Assembly: GCA_964440095.1 (NCBI GenBank)
Contig: CAYTPZ010000005.1
Span: 1 to 64,000 of the forward strand
DNA: 64,000 bases
Reading direction: 5' to 3'
Origin: JACNKJ01 sp964440095
GTDB lineage: Bacteria; Krumholzibacteriota; Krumholzibacteriia; JACNKJ01
Every line of letters begins with the position of its first letter. The first letter of the stretch is position 1. Shown one piece after another: positions 35,339-44,025 of the stretch. The position numbers and the translations under genes were made by a program. The notes under the pieces were generated by a model, which was given only the letters and a program-made list of their open reading frames with translations, was not told where the DNA came from and did not search any database.

Positions 35339-37732
35339 ATGGAGAAATCATCCCAGCGGCGGCGCTTGCCTGTCGAAAAACTTCGTTGGACCTGCGATCC
35401 CGCCACCCTGCCCATGGATGTTCACAGCGGCAATCATCGCTCCTTGGAAATCATAGGACAGGAACGGGCCTTGGATGCTCTGCGCATGGGTTTGGACATC
35501 CGCAAACCCGGCTACCATATCTTTGTGACGGGCACCGAGGGTACGGGTCGCACCACGACGATCCGGCGTGTACTGGAAGACAGGAAGACCAAGGTTGAGT
35601 TGGAAGACCTTTGCTATGTTTTCAACTTCGACGATTTTGATTCCCCGCTTCTGCTTCGCTTCCCCTCTGGCGAGGGCCGTGATTTCAAGAATCGGCTCGG
35701 CCGCATGGTGGCGAGTTTGCGCCGACACGTGCCGACGCTTTACAAGAGCGAGAGCTATCAGAAACGTCTGAATCGCCTGGAGCGCGGATTCCGTCAACTA
35801 CAGGAAGAAGCTGGGCGACAGTTCTCCGAAAAAGCCCACAAGCTTGGATTCCAGATTGTGGAGATGCAGTCGGGAGCATATAACCATCCCGATCTTGTGG
35901 TTGGCATGGGTGAGGAGCAACTGGAGATCAATGAGCTCAGCAATCTCGTTGAGCGTGGAGACATCACCGAAGAGCAGCGTAGCGCCCTGGTGAACGCCTA
36001 TGAGACTTTGAGTGAGGAGCTCAAGAGCGTCATTCGGGCCAACACGCGTTTGGATGAGGAACTGCAGCGGGAAGCGCGGCGCCTGGAACAATCGGTGGTG
36101 CGGCCGCTGATTCGCGACGGTATCGAAATCCTGCGTAAGAAGTTCGAGGGTGAACTTGTTCAGCACTACCTGGAGCAGGTGGAAGAGGCCTTGCTCGAGG
36201 AATCCTGGGTTATCCGGGACGGCGAGGACGCGGAGCTTCAAGAACCTTTCTTCCGCTACTTCGTGAACCTCATCGTGGATAATGCAAGGCAGAATACATC
36301 GCCGGTGATCATCGAGAATCAGCCGGGCTTCACTCAGCTCTTCGGCAACATTGAGCGCAAAACTCTACCCAATGGCGTTTCCTTCTTCGACTATCGCCAG
36401 ATCAAGGCGGGGTCCATTGCACGCGCGCAGGGTGGAACTCTGGTCATTATGGCGCGCGATCTGTTGGATGAGCCCACGGTGTGGCCGGCGCTCAAGCGTG
36501 TGCTGCGCAGCCAGAAGCTCGAAATCCAAGGTTACGATACACAGAACCGCCAGACCCTGGGCGGCCTGAAACCCGAACCCATCGATCTGGATGTGAAGGT
36601 CATTCTGGTGGGCGACAGCGAGCTTTATCACCTCTTGCTCCAGGGTGATCCCGACCTGCAGCGCGTCTTCCGGATCAAGTCGGATTTTGAAACCGATATG
36701 CCTCGCACCAAGAGCAACCTTCGTCGCTATGTGTCCTTCATTCGCAAGGTGCAGAAAAAGGAAGGCCTGTTGCCGGTCACGGCTCCCGGTATCGCCGCGC
36801 TAGTGGAATTCGGCGTGAGGCTCGCCGGGCGCAAGAATCGTCTGTCCACGCGTTTTTCCAGACTGGTGGACGTGCTCATCGAATCCGACTACATGGCTCG
36901 CAAACGAAAGGCCAAGAGCATCGGCGTGGAGCACATCGACGATGCCCTGACCGATCGCAAGCGGCGCTTCGGCGCGGCCGAGCAGCACATGCAGGAGGCC
37001 TTCCGCGACGGAACCATGTTGCTGGACACTTCAGGTCATGCGGTGGGGCAGGTGAACGGGCTCTTCGTGCTCGAGCAATGGGATCATCATTTCGGTCAGC
37101 CCATGCGCATGACCGCTTCGGTGTCTCCGGGCGAGGGTGATCTGCTGAGCCTGGAAAGGGAAGTGGATCTAAGTGGATCCTCCTTCGACAAGGGCCACAT
37201 GATCCTTGAAGGATTTCTCCGCCAGCGATTCGCGCAGCATCGTCCCCTGAGCCTTTGTGCCTCCATGTCCTGCGAGCAGAACTACGTACCGGTAGATGGC
37301 GACAGCGCAACCACCACCGAAACCTTTGCACTACTTTCGGCCCTGGGACGCATTCCCATGCGCCAGTCCATTGCGGTGACCGGGTCCGTGAATCAGTTCG
37401 GCGAAGTGCAGGCCATCGGTGCGGCGAATGAGAAGATCGAAGGCTTCTTCAAGGTTTGCAAGAACCGAGGTCTGACCGGAGAACAAGGTGTGATCATTCC
37501 GGCCGCCAATGAAAGCCGGCTCATGCTATCGAAGGAAGTGGTCGAAGCGGCCAGGAAAGGTCAGTTCCACGTTTGGGCTATCCGGCATATCGATGAGGGC
37601 ATGGAGATCCTCAGCGGACTTCCCGCCGGCAAACTGCGCAAAGACGGCAGCTGGACGCCCGGTAGCGTCAATGAACTGGTGGATGATCGATTGGAGGAGC
37701 TTGCGGCGATTCAAAAAGAGTCCAGCAAATGA
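35339..37732 (+). CDS. Lon-like (S16) ATP-dependent protease, LonB/AAA_32 type
   Basis: 797 residues, AGGAGA before ATG 35339. The N-terminal nucleotide-binding region has V-T-G-T-E-G-T-G-R-T-T-T in place of a Walker A, a long coiled-coil insertion (about 120-280) and a second ATPase half with G-G-T-L-V-I. The C-terminal S16 domain has Ser 656 in V-D-G-D-S-A and Lys 699 in A-N-E-K-I-E-G, 43 residues apart as in E. coli Lon (679 and 722). Family members are cytoplasmic proteases of uncertain substrate. It stands alone in its transcription unit. Confidence 0.88.
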   Translation: MEKSSQRRRLPVEKLRWTCDPATLPMDVHSGNHRSLEIIGQERALDALRMGLDIRKPGYHIFVTGTEGTGRTTTIRRVLEDRKTKVELEDLCYVFNFDDFDSPLLLRFPSGEGRDFKNRLGRMVASLRRHVPTLYKSESYQKRLNRLERGFRQLQEEAGRQFSEKAHKLGFQIVEMQSGAYNHPDLVVGMGEEQLEINELSNLVERGDITEEQRSALVNAYETLSEELKSVIRANTRLDEELQREARRLEQSVVRPLIRDGIEILRKKFEGELVQHYLEQVEEALLEESWVIRDGEDAELQEPFFRYFVNLIVDNARQNTSPVIIENQPGFTQLFGNIERKTLPNGVSFFDYRQIKAGSIARAQGGTLVIMARDLLDEPTVWPALKRVLRSQKLEIQGYDTQNRQTLGGLKPEPIDLDVKVILVGDSELYHLLLQGDPDLQRVFRIKSDFETDMPRTKSNLRRYVSFIRKVQKKEGLLPVTAPGIAALVEFGVRLAGRKNRLSTRFSRLVDVLIESDYMARKRKAKSIGVEHIDDALTDRKRRFGAAEQHMQEAFRDGTMLLDTSGHAVGQVNGLFVLEQWDHHFGQPMRMTASVSPGEGDLLSLEREVDLSGSSFDKGHMILEGFLRQRFAQHRPLSLCASMSCEQNYVPVDGDSATTTETFALLSALGRIPMRQSIAVTGSVNQFGEVQAIGAANEKIEGFFKVCKNRGLTGEQGVIIPAANESRLMLSKEVVEAARKGQFHVWAIRHIDEGMEILSGLPAGKLRKDGSWTPGSVNELVDDRLEELAAIQKESSK

Positions 37733-37742
37733 GTTCGGCAGG

Positions 37743-37771
37743 TTGACACTTGTGCCTGTCCGCGATATATC
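37743..37771 (+). promoter_or_regulatory. Promoter of the UgpC/MalK-like ATPase gene
   Basis: Perfect TTGACA, 17-base spacer, TATATC; 35 bases upstream of the ATG. Confidence 0.7.
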
Positions 37772-37805
37772 TAACTGGTCTTAGCTAAAGCACTTAGGGG
37801 AGCCC

Positions 37806-38906
37806 ATGGCCAAGGTAACGCTGAAGAACGTCTGGAAGGTCTTCGACAAGGATGTAGTCGCCGTCGAGGACGCAAATCTCGAAATCGCCGACCGCGAGTT
37901 TATGGTCTTGGTAGGACCTTCCGGTTGCGGCAAGTCCACGACCCTGCGCATGGTCGCGGGTCTCGAGGAGATCACCAAGGGCGAGATCTACATTGGCGAC
38001 CGGCTCGTCAACGATGTGCTGCCCAAGGATCGCGACATCGCCATGGTCTTCCAGAACTACGCGCTCTATCCGCACATGACCGTTTTCGACAACATGAGTT
38101 TCGCGCTCAAGCTCAGGAAGTACTCCAAGAACGATATCCGCGAGCGCGTGGAAGACGCCGCCGATATTCTCGGCATCACCGAATTGCTCGGCCGCAAGCC
38201 CAAGGCCCTTTCCGGCGGACAGCGTCAGCGCGTGGCCGTGGGCCGTGCCATCGTGCGCAAGCCTTCGGTCTTCCTCTTCGACGAACCTCTTTCAAACCTC
38301 GACGCGAAACTGCGCGTGCAGATGCGCGCCGAAATCAGCCGCCTGCATCAGCGACTCAACGCCACCATGATCTATGTGACCCACGATCAGGTCGAGGCCA
38401 TGACTATGGGTGATCGCATCACGGTGATGAAGGACGGCATCATCCATCAGGTGGATTCGCCGCTGGGCCTATACAATCAGCCGCGCAATCGTTTCGTGGC
38501 CGGATTCATCGGATCGCCCGCCATGAACTTCCTGCAGGGTAAAATCGTTGCGAACGGCAGCCTTCAATTCCAGGGCGAGGCGGGCACGCTTACGCTGAAC
38601 GATGAAGACGGGCAGTTCATGAAGCCCTACGAGGGCAAGGAAGTGCTGCTGGGCATTCGTCCCGAAGACATTCATGCGCCCGATTTCCTGCCCGACCTGG
38701 AGCACGGCCATTCAATTCCCACGGAAGTGGACGTCATCGAACCCATGGGCAACGAGATCTTCCTCTATGTGAAGGCCGCAGGCACCGAGTTGGCCGCACG
38801 CGTGGATCCACGCCAGACTGCCAAGGTCGGCGGAACCATGCCCCTCGTACTCGACATGGACAAGGCGCACTTCTTCGACGCTGAGACGGAAGAAGTTCTG
38901 GTGTAG
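37806..38906 (+). CDS. ugpC: Sugar-importer type ABC ATPase (MalK/UgpC/MsmX family), orphan
   Basis: 366 residues. Walker A G-P-S-G-C-G-K-S-T, Q-loop V-F-Q-N-Y-A-L-Y-P-H-M-T, signature L-S-G-G-Q-R-Q-R-V-A, Walker B V-F-L-F-D-E-P-L-S-N-L-D, H-loop V-T-H-D-Q. The C-terminal 130 residues form the OB-type regulatory domain of the MalK subfamily (G-I-R-P-E-D-I). No permease or binding protein is near, so it may serve several importers, as MsmX does. The stop is followed by a repeat cluster and a ROK kinase. Confidence 0.92.
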   Translation: MAKVTLKNVWKVFDKDVVAVEDANLEIADREFMVLVGPSGCGKSTTLRMVAGLEEITKGEIYIGDRLVNDVLPKDRDIAMVFQNYALYPHMTVFDNMSFALKLRKYSKNDIRERVEDAADILGITELLGRKPKALSGGQRQRVAVGRAIVRKPSVFLFDEPLSNLDAKLRVQMRAEISRLHQRLNATMIYVTHDQVEAMTMGDRITVMKDGIIHQVDSPLGLYNQPRNRFVAGFIGSPAMNFLQGKIVANGSLQFQGEAGTLTLNDEDGQFMKPYEGKEVLLGIRPEDIHAPDFLPDLEHGHSIPTEVDVIEPMGNEIFLYVKAAGTELAARVDPRQTAKVGGTMPLVLDMDKAHFFDAETEEVLV

Positions 38907-39005
38907 CTATTGGCTGTTAGCCCTTGGCGATTGGCCAGGAATGCGCGAAAGTCCGGCCAATAGCCAATAACCAATGGTCAGCAGCCAATGGCCCGAAGAA
39001 CAAGG
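38906..39005. repeat. Degenerate 7-bp repeat cluster (ttggctgttagc / ggccaatagccaa)
   Basis: Left half: attggctgttagcccttggcgattggcc. Right half: ggccaatagccaataaccaatgg then cagcagccaatggcc. The halves are partial reverse complements and could pair. The unit is about 7 bases (TTGGCTG / CAATAGC). It lies exactly in the ATPase-ROK gap. Confidence 0.6.
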
Positions 39006-39018
39006 CTGGTTTTCTTCC

Positions 39019-39975
39019 ATGTCCCTCACACTCGGAATCGATATCGGCGGAACCAACGTCAAAGGCGTGCTGCTGCATTCCTCGGGGCAGCGCTTGGCCC
39101 GGCGTCGATGGAAGACCGATAGTTTCGGTGAGGGCAAGGTTATTCCCATGAACTTGGGCGAGGCCATCGCTGAGTTTCTCTCCAAACAGAAACTGAGCCC
39201 CGGTAATTTGCTGGGCGTGGGCATCGCTTCGGCAGGATTGATTGCCGGTGGAGTCGTGAAGACCTCGCCCAATCTGCCCCACTGGGAAAACGTGAAACTT
39301 GCGCAGGGGCTCAGCAAGCATCTGGGCAAGCGAGTGCTCATGGAAAATGATGTGAATGCCCTCGCCTTCGGCGAATGGAAGTTGGGAGCGGGCAAGGGGG
39401 CGTCCAACATGATCTGTCTAGCCTTGGGCACCGGTGTGGGTGGCGGGCTCATCCTGAGCGAGAAGCTCTATAAAGGAAGCCAGGGCCTTGGCGCGGAACT
39501 GGGACACATGAGCATCGACCTTGCGGGACGGCCATGCCTATGCGGATCCCAGGGTTGCCTCGAGGCTTACGCCGGGGCCAGGGCCATTCGCATTAGCGCT
39601 GAACAGGCCTTGGAGCGCGGCGCTGAAGGAGCTGTAGCTTTGGCCAAGTTCCTGGGCAAGAATCCCCCGGAACCCGAATTCCTTCATGCGGCCGCCAAGA
39701 ATGGAAGCCGTCTGGCTATCCGAATCTTCGATGAGGCGGGACGCGCCTTGGGTGTGGCCGTGTCCAACTTGGTGAACGGGCTCAATCCCGACGTTTTCGT
39801 GCTCGCGGGGGGTGTTGCCAGCGCGGGACGATTCATCCTGGAACCTGCACTGGCCGAGGCTCGTAGCCGAATCATGAATCCCAAGGAACAGAAACTGAAA
39901 ATCCGCCTCCGCAGTCTGGGTGACGATGGAGCCTGCCTGGGCGCTGCGCTTCTGGCCCGGGAACCCCGCGCATGA
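39019..39975 (+). CDS. ROK-family sugar kinase (glucokinase-like)
   Basis: 318 residues from ATG 39019. ATP motif G-I-D-I-G-G-T-N-V-K-G, E-N-D-V-N-A-L-A-F-G-E with catalytic Asp, G-T-G-V-G-G-G, E-L-G-H-M-S, and zinc motif C-L-C-G-S-Q-G-C-L-E. No helix-turn-helix, so kinase rather than repressor. Overlaps the lptD-like gene by 4 bases. Confidence 0.9.
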   Translation: MSLTLGIDIGGTNVKGVLLHSSGQRLARRRWKTDSFGEGKVIPMNLGEAIAEFLSKQKLSPGNLLGVGIASAGLIAGGVVKTSPNLPHWENVKLAQGLSKHLGKRVLMENDVNALAFGEWKLGAGKGASNMICLALGTGVGGGLILSEKLYKGSQGLGAELGHMSIDLAGRPCLCGSQGCLEAYAGARAIRISAEQALERGAEGAVALAKFLGKNPPEPEFLHAAAKNGSRLAIRIFDEAGRALGVAVSNLVNGLNPDVFVLAGGVASAGRFILEPALAEARSRIMNPKEQKLKIRLRSLGDDGACLGAALLAREPRA

Positions 39976-42900
39976 AACGCCTCGCTCTCCTCCTGATCCT
40001 GGCTCTGCTGGCCGGATGTATCCCCGGAAAAATCGTGAGGGATTACCATCCCGTGGGGTCTTCGGCTCCCGACAGTACGGTGCAAGAGGAAAAGCGCGAG
40101 GCACCTGAGGAAACGGCCGAAGATCCCGAGGTTCCCGAGGAATTGGCACCGGTTATCGAAGTGCCGGAGGATGATGACGATCCCGCGCCCGCCGAAGAAT
40201 TAGTGCGCGAACGCTATGTCATAGAGGGAAGCTCAAGCTCATTGGTGCGCGACGGCGATCCGCGGGTATCCGAAATATTCGATGTCTATGGCCAGAGCGA
40301 TTCACTTTGGTTTTGGGGCAATCGTGGTAGGCGAGTCCAGAGCGACGCTCCCGAACGCGATGAAATCTTCCTGGAAGACAACGTGAAGATCATCGATCGC
40401 CTCAGCATCATCACCGGTGAAACAGGCAACTACAATCCCATTTCGCGCATGGCGATTATGGAAAGGAATGTGGAGATCCTCGATGAAGGCGTGGTGATCC
40501 ACTGTCAGCGCGCCGCATGGGATCGACGTAGTCGCAGGAGCCTGCTGACCGACTCGGTGAGCATCGACTACGAAGGCAAAACCATTCTCGCCGACAGTGT
40601 GCGCTATGACCAGGTGAGTCGATTTGCGGAGGCAAGCGGCAATGTGGTGGTGATCGATCCGGAATCTGGCACGCGTATAGAAGGTCGCCACGGCAGTTTC
40701 GACCTTGAGGGTGAGATCACCCTCATGGATTTGAATCCCATCCTTTATATGGAAGAGGAAGAGGGCGATTCCACGCGCACTACCGCTCGCGTCATGCGGC
40801 ACTTCCGCAATGACAGCCTTATGGTGGCCGTGGGCGATGTGCACTATGCCGGTGAGGAATTGAACGCCTATGGCGATTCGGCGCTTTTTTACCAATCCAT
40901 CGATCGCATGGATCTTTTCCAGGAGCCGCGTTTGGAATGGAATGGTAACGAGCTTACCGGCGACAGCCTTCGCCTCTACCTGGAAGGCCAGAGCCCCAGC
41001 TATATGGAAGTGGTGGGTCAGGCGGTCTATCGTGAAGGGAATCGCGATTCCACCTTTTTTGACGGCAAAAGCACGCGCATCGAAGGCAAGCGCTTCGACA
41101 TCTTCTTCGAGGAAAGTGACCTCAAGGAAGTGCGGGTGACCGGTCCCGCCAGCAGCATCTACACGCCGGAACTGGAGTTTGGCGAAACGGCCCAGCTTCA
41201 CGAGACTCGTGGCGATTCCATGAACTTCACCTTCGCGGATGAGGAACTTGAAGTAGTCCATGTAATGGGCACTGCGGAAGGGCAATCCTGGAGTCTGGAA
41301 AACTGGGAAGAGGGTTACACCGAATCGGACAGTCTGCCCCAAGCGCCCTTCGTCGATCGCGCCGGATCTTACAAATACCGAGCCGATGACATTCTCTTCA
41401 ATGTCATCGACGAGGAAGTCTTCCTGGTTAGCGGCCCCGCCGAAATTGAGGATGACTTTCATCTGCGAGCCGATTCCATACATCTACATACGGGGGATGA
41501 ATTCCTCACGGCTCTCGGCAAGCCTGTCTTCAAGGACGGCGAACAGGAGCTTTACGGCCTGCTCATGGAATACGATCTGGCGGCCGGCGAGGGCATGGTC
41601 TTTGACGGCGTGACCACCCTGGGAACCGGGTTTTTCTCGGGGCCTCGTATGAAGAAAATGGGGGAACAGGAAATCAACGTCTCCGACGCCGTCTACACCA
41701 CCTGCGATCTTCCCCAGCATGTTCACAGCGGTTTTCACATGAAGCAGGTGAAGGCTGAGGGCGAAAAGATCTACGCGGCGCCGGTTACCCTGAAAATAGG
41801 CAAGGTGCCCATCTTTACCTTACCCACCTTCTTCCTCGATCTGAAGAAGGGGCGCCGCTCCGGCGTCCTCATTCCCAATTTCGAGTTCGGCATCAATGCC
41901 GAACGGCAACGATTCATCCGCAACATGGGATACTATTTCGCCCTGAGCGACTACACCGACCTGCTACTGCGCGGTGATTACGTGGAAGACAGCTCCGTGC
42001 TGGGGTCGGCCACCTTCCGCTACAAGAATCGCTACTGGCGAGGGGGCAGTTTCAATGGAGACTGGCGTTACGATACCAAGCGGCAACTGGGTGATGTGAG
42101 CGGAGATTCCTGGGGCCTTATCGGAACTCATACCATGATCGTGGGTGATACGCGCCTGACCGCCAAGGGCAACTACGCCAGCAGTTCTACCCTGCGCGAA
42201 ATCGACAATTACACGGTGGATCAAACCCTCAACCAGCGCCTGAGCTCGAGCCTGAATTTATCCACCAAGCTCATGGGAAGTTTGCCCTTCAGCACCGGTT
42301 TCAATATGACTCAGCACCTGGGCAAAGAAGATGATGACGCCGACACCGACAATCTGCTGCGCGATGTGAGCACGCCGGTGTCGCTGTCCTGGCCTGGACT
42401 CAGCGTCCCCCTCGGCCTGGGCCTCAAGCTGACCCTGCCCAGCTTCAAGTACTCGCGCAATGAGAAGACCTACGAAACGCGCAAGGTCGTTACCGAATCT
42501 TTGCCCTTTGGCACAAGCCTGTCCAAAACCTTCAATGTCTACGGACTAACCTTAAGACCCAGCGCGGGAACTTCCCTCACTTTCCGGCGGACCAGTGAGC
42601 CTGTGACCGAGACGGTCTACGAGCCTTTCGGCGAGAGCGAGGGCCCCGACTCGGGTAGCCCAGGCAGTCCTGAAGGCGAAACGGATCTCCTGAATGCCGT
42701 GGAGAATGAATACCAGGAAGGTTGGAAGAGCACGCGCTCGAACACGGCGGGTCTGTCGGCGTCCATCAAGTGGTTCGGTCTTTTCTACCCAGGTGAGAAC
42801 ATGCCGTCATTGGGTCCCATAACGGCCATTCGGCACACCTTCTCGCCCAGCACGAGCTTCAGCTACTCCGAGAATTTCTCCGAAGGCAGCAAGAGCGTGT

Positions 42901-43673
42901 CGCGAAGCATGTCAATGGGCCTGGATCAGAGCATCGATTTCAAAACCGGACTCGGCGAGACCGAGAAGAAGTATAATGGAGTGCTGAGCTGGTCGCTCAA
43001 AACTTCGCTGAATCCCTCTCTATGGCCAGACGATGATCCATGGGGGCGTTTGACCAGCAATCTGCGCCTAAGACCAGGTGGCGGCGTGAGCGTGCAGATG
43101 AATCATACTTGGGATCCCAATACCTGGGATCTCCAGAGTTCAAATCTCAGCGGTAGTTTCTCGAAGACCCTGACCCTGCGCATTGGATCTTTTCTTGCCA
43201 GAGAGGATCTCGAGGAAGTGGTGGATGAGAGCGTGGATCTTCACCGTCCGGATCGTGACAGCAGCGCAGCCGGCGTACCTCTGGGAATTCCCGGAGGATT
43301 CGGCGGCGGTTCCGGCAGTTTCGGGTCTGGAATGGGTGGCGGGCAGCCGGGAGATCTTAGCATCAATTCCAACTTCAGCATGAGTCGATCGCAATCTGGT
43401 CAATTAAGTCCCAATTTGCGATTGAATACTAGCTTCCAACTCAGCGATAATTGGAGCCTGTCCTGGAGTGGGGATCTTCAACTGGAGGAAGGCGGCTTCG
43501 GAACTCAGCGTTTGTCGGTAAGTCGAGACCTGCATTGTTGGGAAGCGCAGTTCACAAGCTTGATTTTTCAGGGCGAACCGCAGTATTACTTTCTCATTTT
43601 CTTGAGGGAACACTCAGAGGTCAAACAGGAATTCGGGAACCGGGGCGTCAGCGGCCAAAGCGGCATCTATTGA
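39972..43673 (+). CDS. lptD: LptD-type LPS-assembly outer-membrane protein with its own lipobox
   Basis: 1233 residues. It opens with a lipoprotein signal: lipobox L-A-G-C at Cys 16, then an acidic Pro/Glu linker. About residues 100-560 hold repeated OstA/LptA-like beta-jellyroll units (Y-D-Q-V-S-R-F-A-E-A-S-G-N-V, S-T-R-I-E-G-K-R and related lines). The conserved Y-T-T-C-D motif starts the LptD barrel region, with R-R-S-G-V-L-I-P-N-F shortly after. The rest is a large beta barrel with a Gly-rich insertion near 1095-1125. In E. coli LptD is not itself acylated; its partner LptE is. A lipid anchor here is unusual but is inferred from sequence only. Confidence 0.85.
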   Translation: MKRLALLLILALLAGCIPGKIVRDYHPVGSSAPDSTVQEEKREAPEETAEDPEVPEELAPVIEVPEDDDDPAPAEELVRERYVIEGSSSSLVRDGDPRVSEIFDVYGQSDSLWFWGNRGRRVQSDAPERDEIFLEDNVKIIDRLSIITGETGNYNPISRMAIMERNVEILDEGVVIHCQRAAWDRRSRRSLLTDSVSIDYEGKTILADSVRYDQVSRFAEASGNVVVIDPESGTRIEGRHGSFDLEGEITLMDLNPILYMEEEEGDSTRTTARVMRHFRNDSLMVAVGDVHYAGEELNAYGDSALFYQSIDRMDLFQEPRLEWNGNELTGDSLRLYLEGQSPSYMEVVGQAVYREGNRDSTFFDGKSTRIEGKRFDIFFEESDLKEVRVTGPASSIYTPELEFGETAQLHETRGDSMNFTFADEELEVVHVMGTAEGQSWSLENWEEGYTESDSLPQAPFVDRAGSYKYRADDILFNVIDEEVFLVSGPAEIEDDFHLRADSIHLHTGDEFLTALGKPVFKDGEQELYGLLMEYDLAAGEGMVFDGVTTLGTGFFSGPRMKKMGEQEINVSDAVYTTCDLPQHVHSGFHMKQVKAEGEKIYAAPVTLKIGKVPIFTLPTFFLDLKKGRRSGVLIPNFEFGINAERQRFIRNMGYYFALSDYTDLLLRGDYVEDSSVLGSATFRYKNRYWRGGSFNGDWRYDTKRQLGDVSGDSWGLIGTHTMIVGDTRLTAKGNYASSSTLREIDNYTVDQTLNQRLSSSLNLSTKLMGSLPFSTGFNMTQHLGKEDDDADTDNLLRDVSTPVSLSWPGLSVPLGLGLKLTLPSFKYSRNEKTYETRKVVTESLPFGTSLSKTFNVYGLTLRPSAGTSLTFRRTSEPVTETVYEPFGESEGPDSGSPGSPEGETDLLNAVENEYQEGWKSTRSNTAGLSASIKWFGLFYPGENMPSLGPITAIRHTFSPSTSFSYSENFSEGSKSVSRSMSMGLDQSIDFKTGLGETEKKYNGVLSWSLKTSLNPSLWPDDDPWGRLTSNLRLRPGGGVSVQMNHTWDPNTWDLQSSNLSGSFSKTLTLRIGSFLAREDLEEVVDESVDLHRPDRDSSAAGVPLGIPGGFGGGSGSFGSGMGGGQPGDLSINSNFSMSRSQSGQLSPNLRLNTSFQLSDNWSLSWSGDLQLEEGGFGTQRLSVSRDLHCWEAQFTSLIFQGEPQYYFLIFLREHSEVKQEFGNRGVSGQSGIY

Positions 43674-43714
43674 CACCGGGCCTCTCGTGCATGATGTTTT
43701 AATCTGGAGGAGAC

Positions 43715-44008
43715 ATGACCAAAGCCGATCTCATCGCCAAACTGGCCGAGGAATGTGAATTGAGCCAGAAGGATGCTAAGGGAATCGTTGAGGCAGTATT
43801 CGGAACGGAGCCCCGTTCCGGGATCATAGCCAATGCCCTGGAATCGGGTGAAAAAGTGCAGATTACCGGCTTCGGAACTTTCGAAATCCGGGATCGTAAA
43901 GCACGGGCCGGCCGGAATCCCCGCACTGGCGAGACCATTCAGATCGCCGCTTCCAGGGTTCCCGCCTTCTCGTCGGGCAAAGCTTTCAAAGACCGTTTTT
44001 CCGCGTAA
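43715..44008 (+). CDS. HU/IHF-family DNA-binding protein
   Basis: 97 residues. N-terminal helices M-T-K-A-D-L-I-A-K-L-A-E, then G-F-G-T-F-E-I-R-D-R-K-A-R-x-G-R-N-P-R-T-G-E, the HU/IHF beta-arm with the intercalating Pro. CTGGAGGAGAC precedes the ATG. A perfect TTGACA at 43670-43675 overlaps the lptD stop, though its -10 is poor. Followed after 17 bases by the selenoprotein candidate. Confidence 0.93.
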   Translation: MTKADLIAKLAEECELSQKDAKGIVEAVFGTEPRSGIIANALESGEKVQITGFGTFEIRDRKARAGRNPRTGETIQIAASRVPAFSSGKAFKDRFSA

Positions 44009-44025
44009 TAACAACGGAGCAGGAA

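Noticed and set aside
40302..41483. 393-residue minus-strand frame inside lptD
   Set aside because: Antisense shadow with no promoter or recognisable domain; lptD reads cleanly through it.
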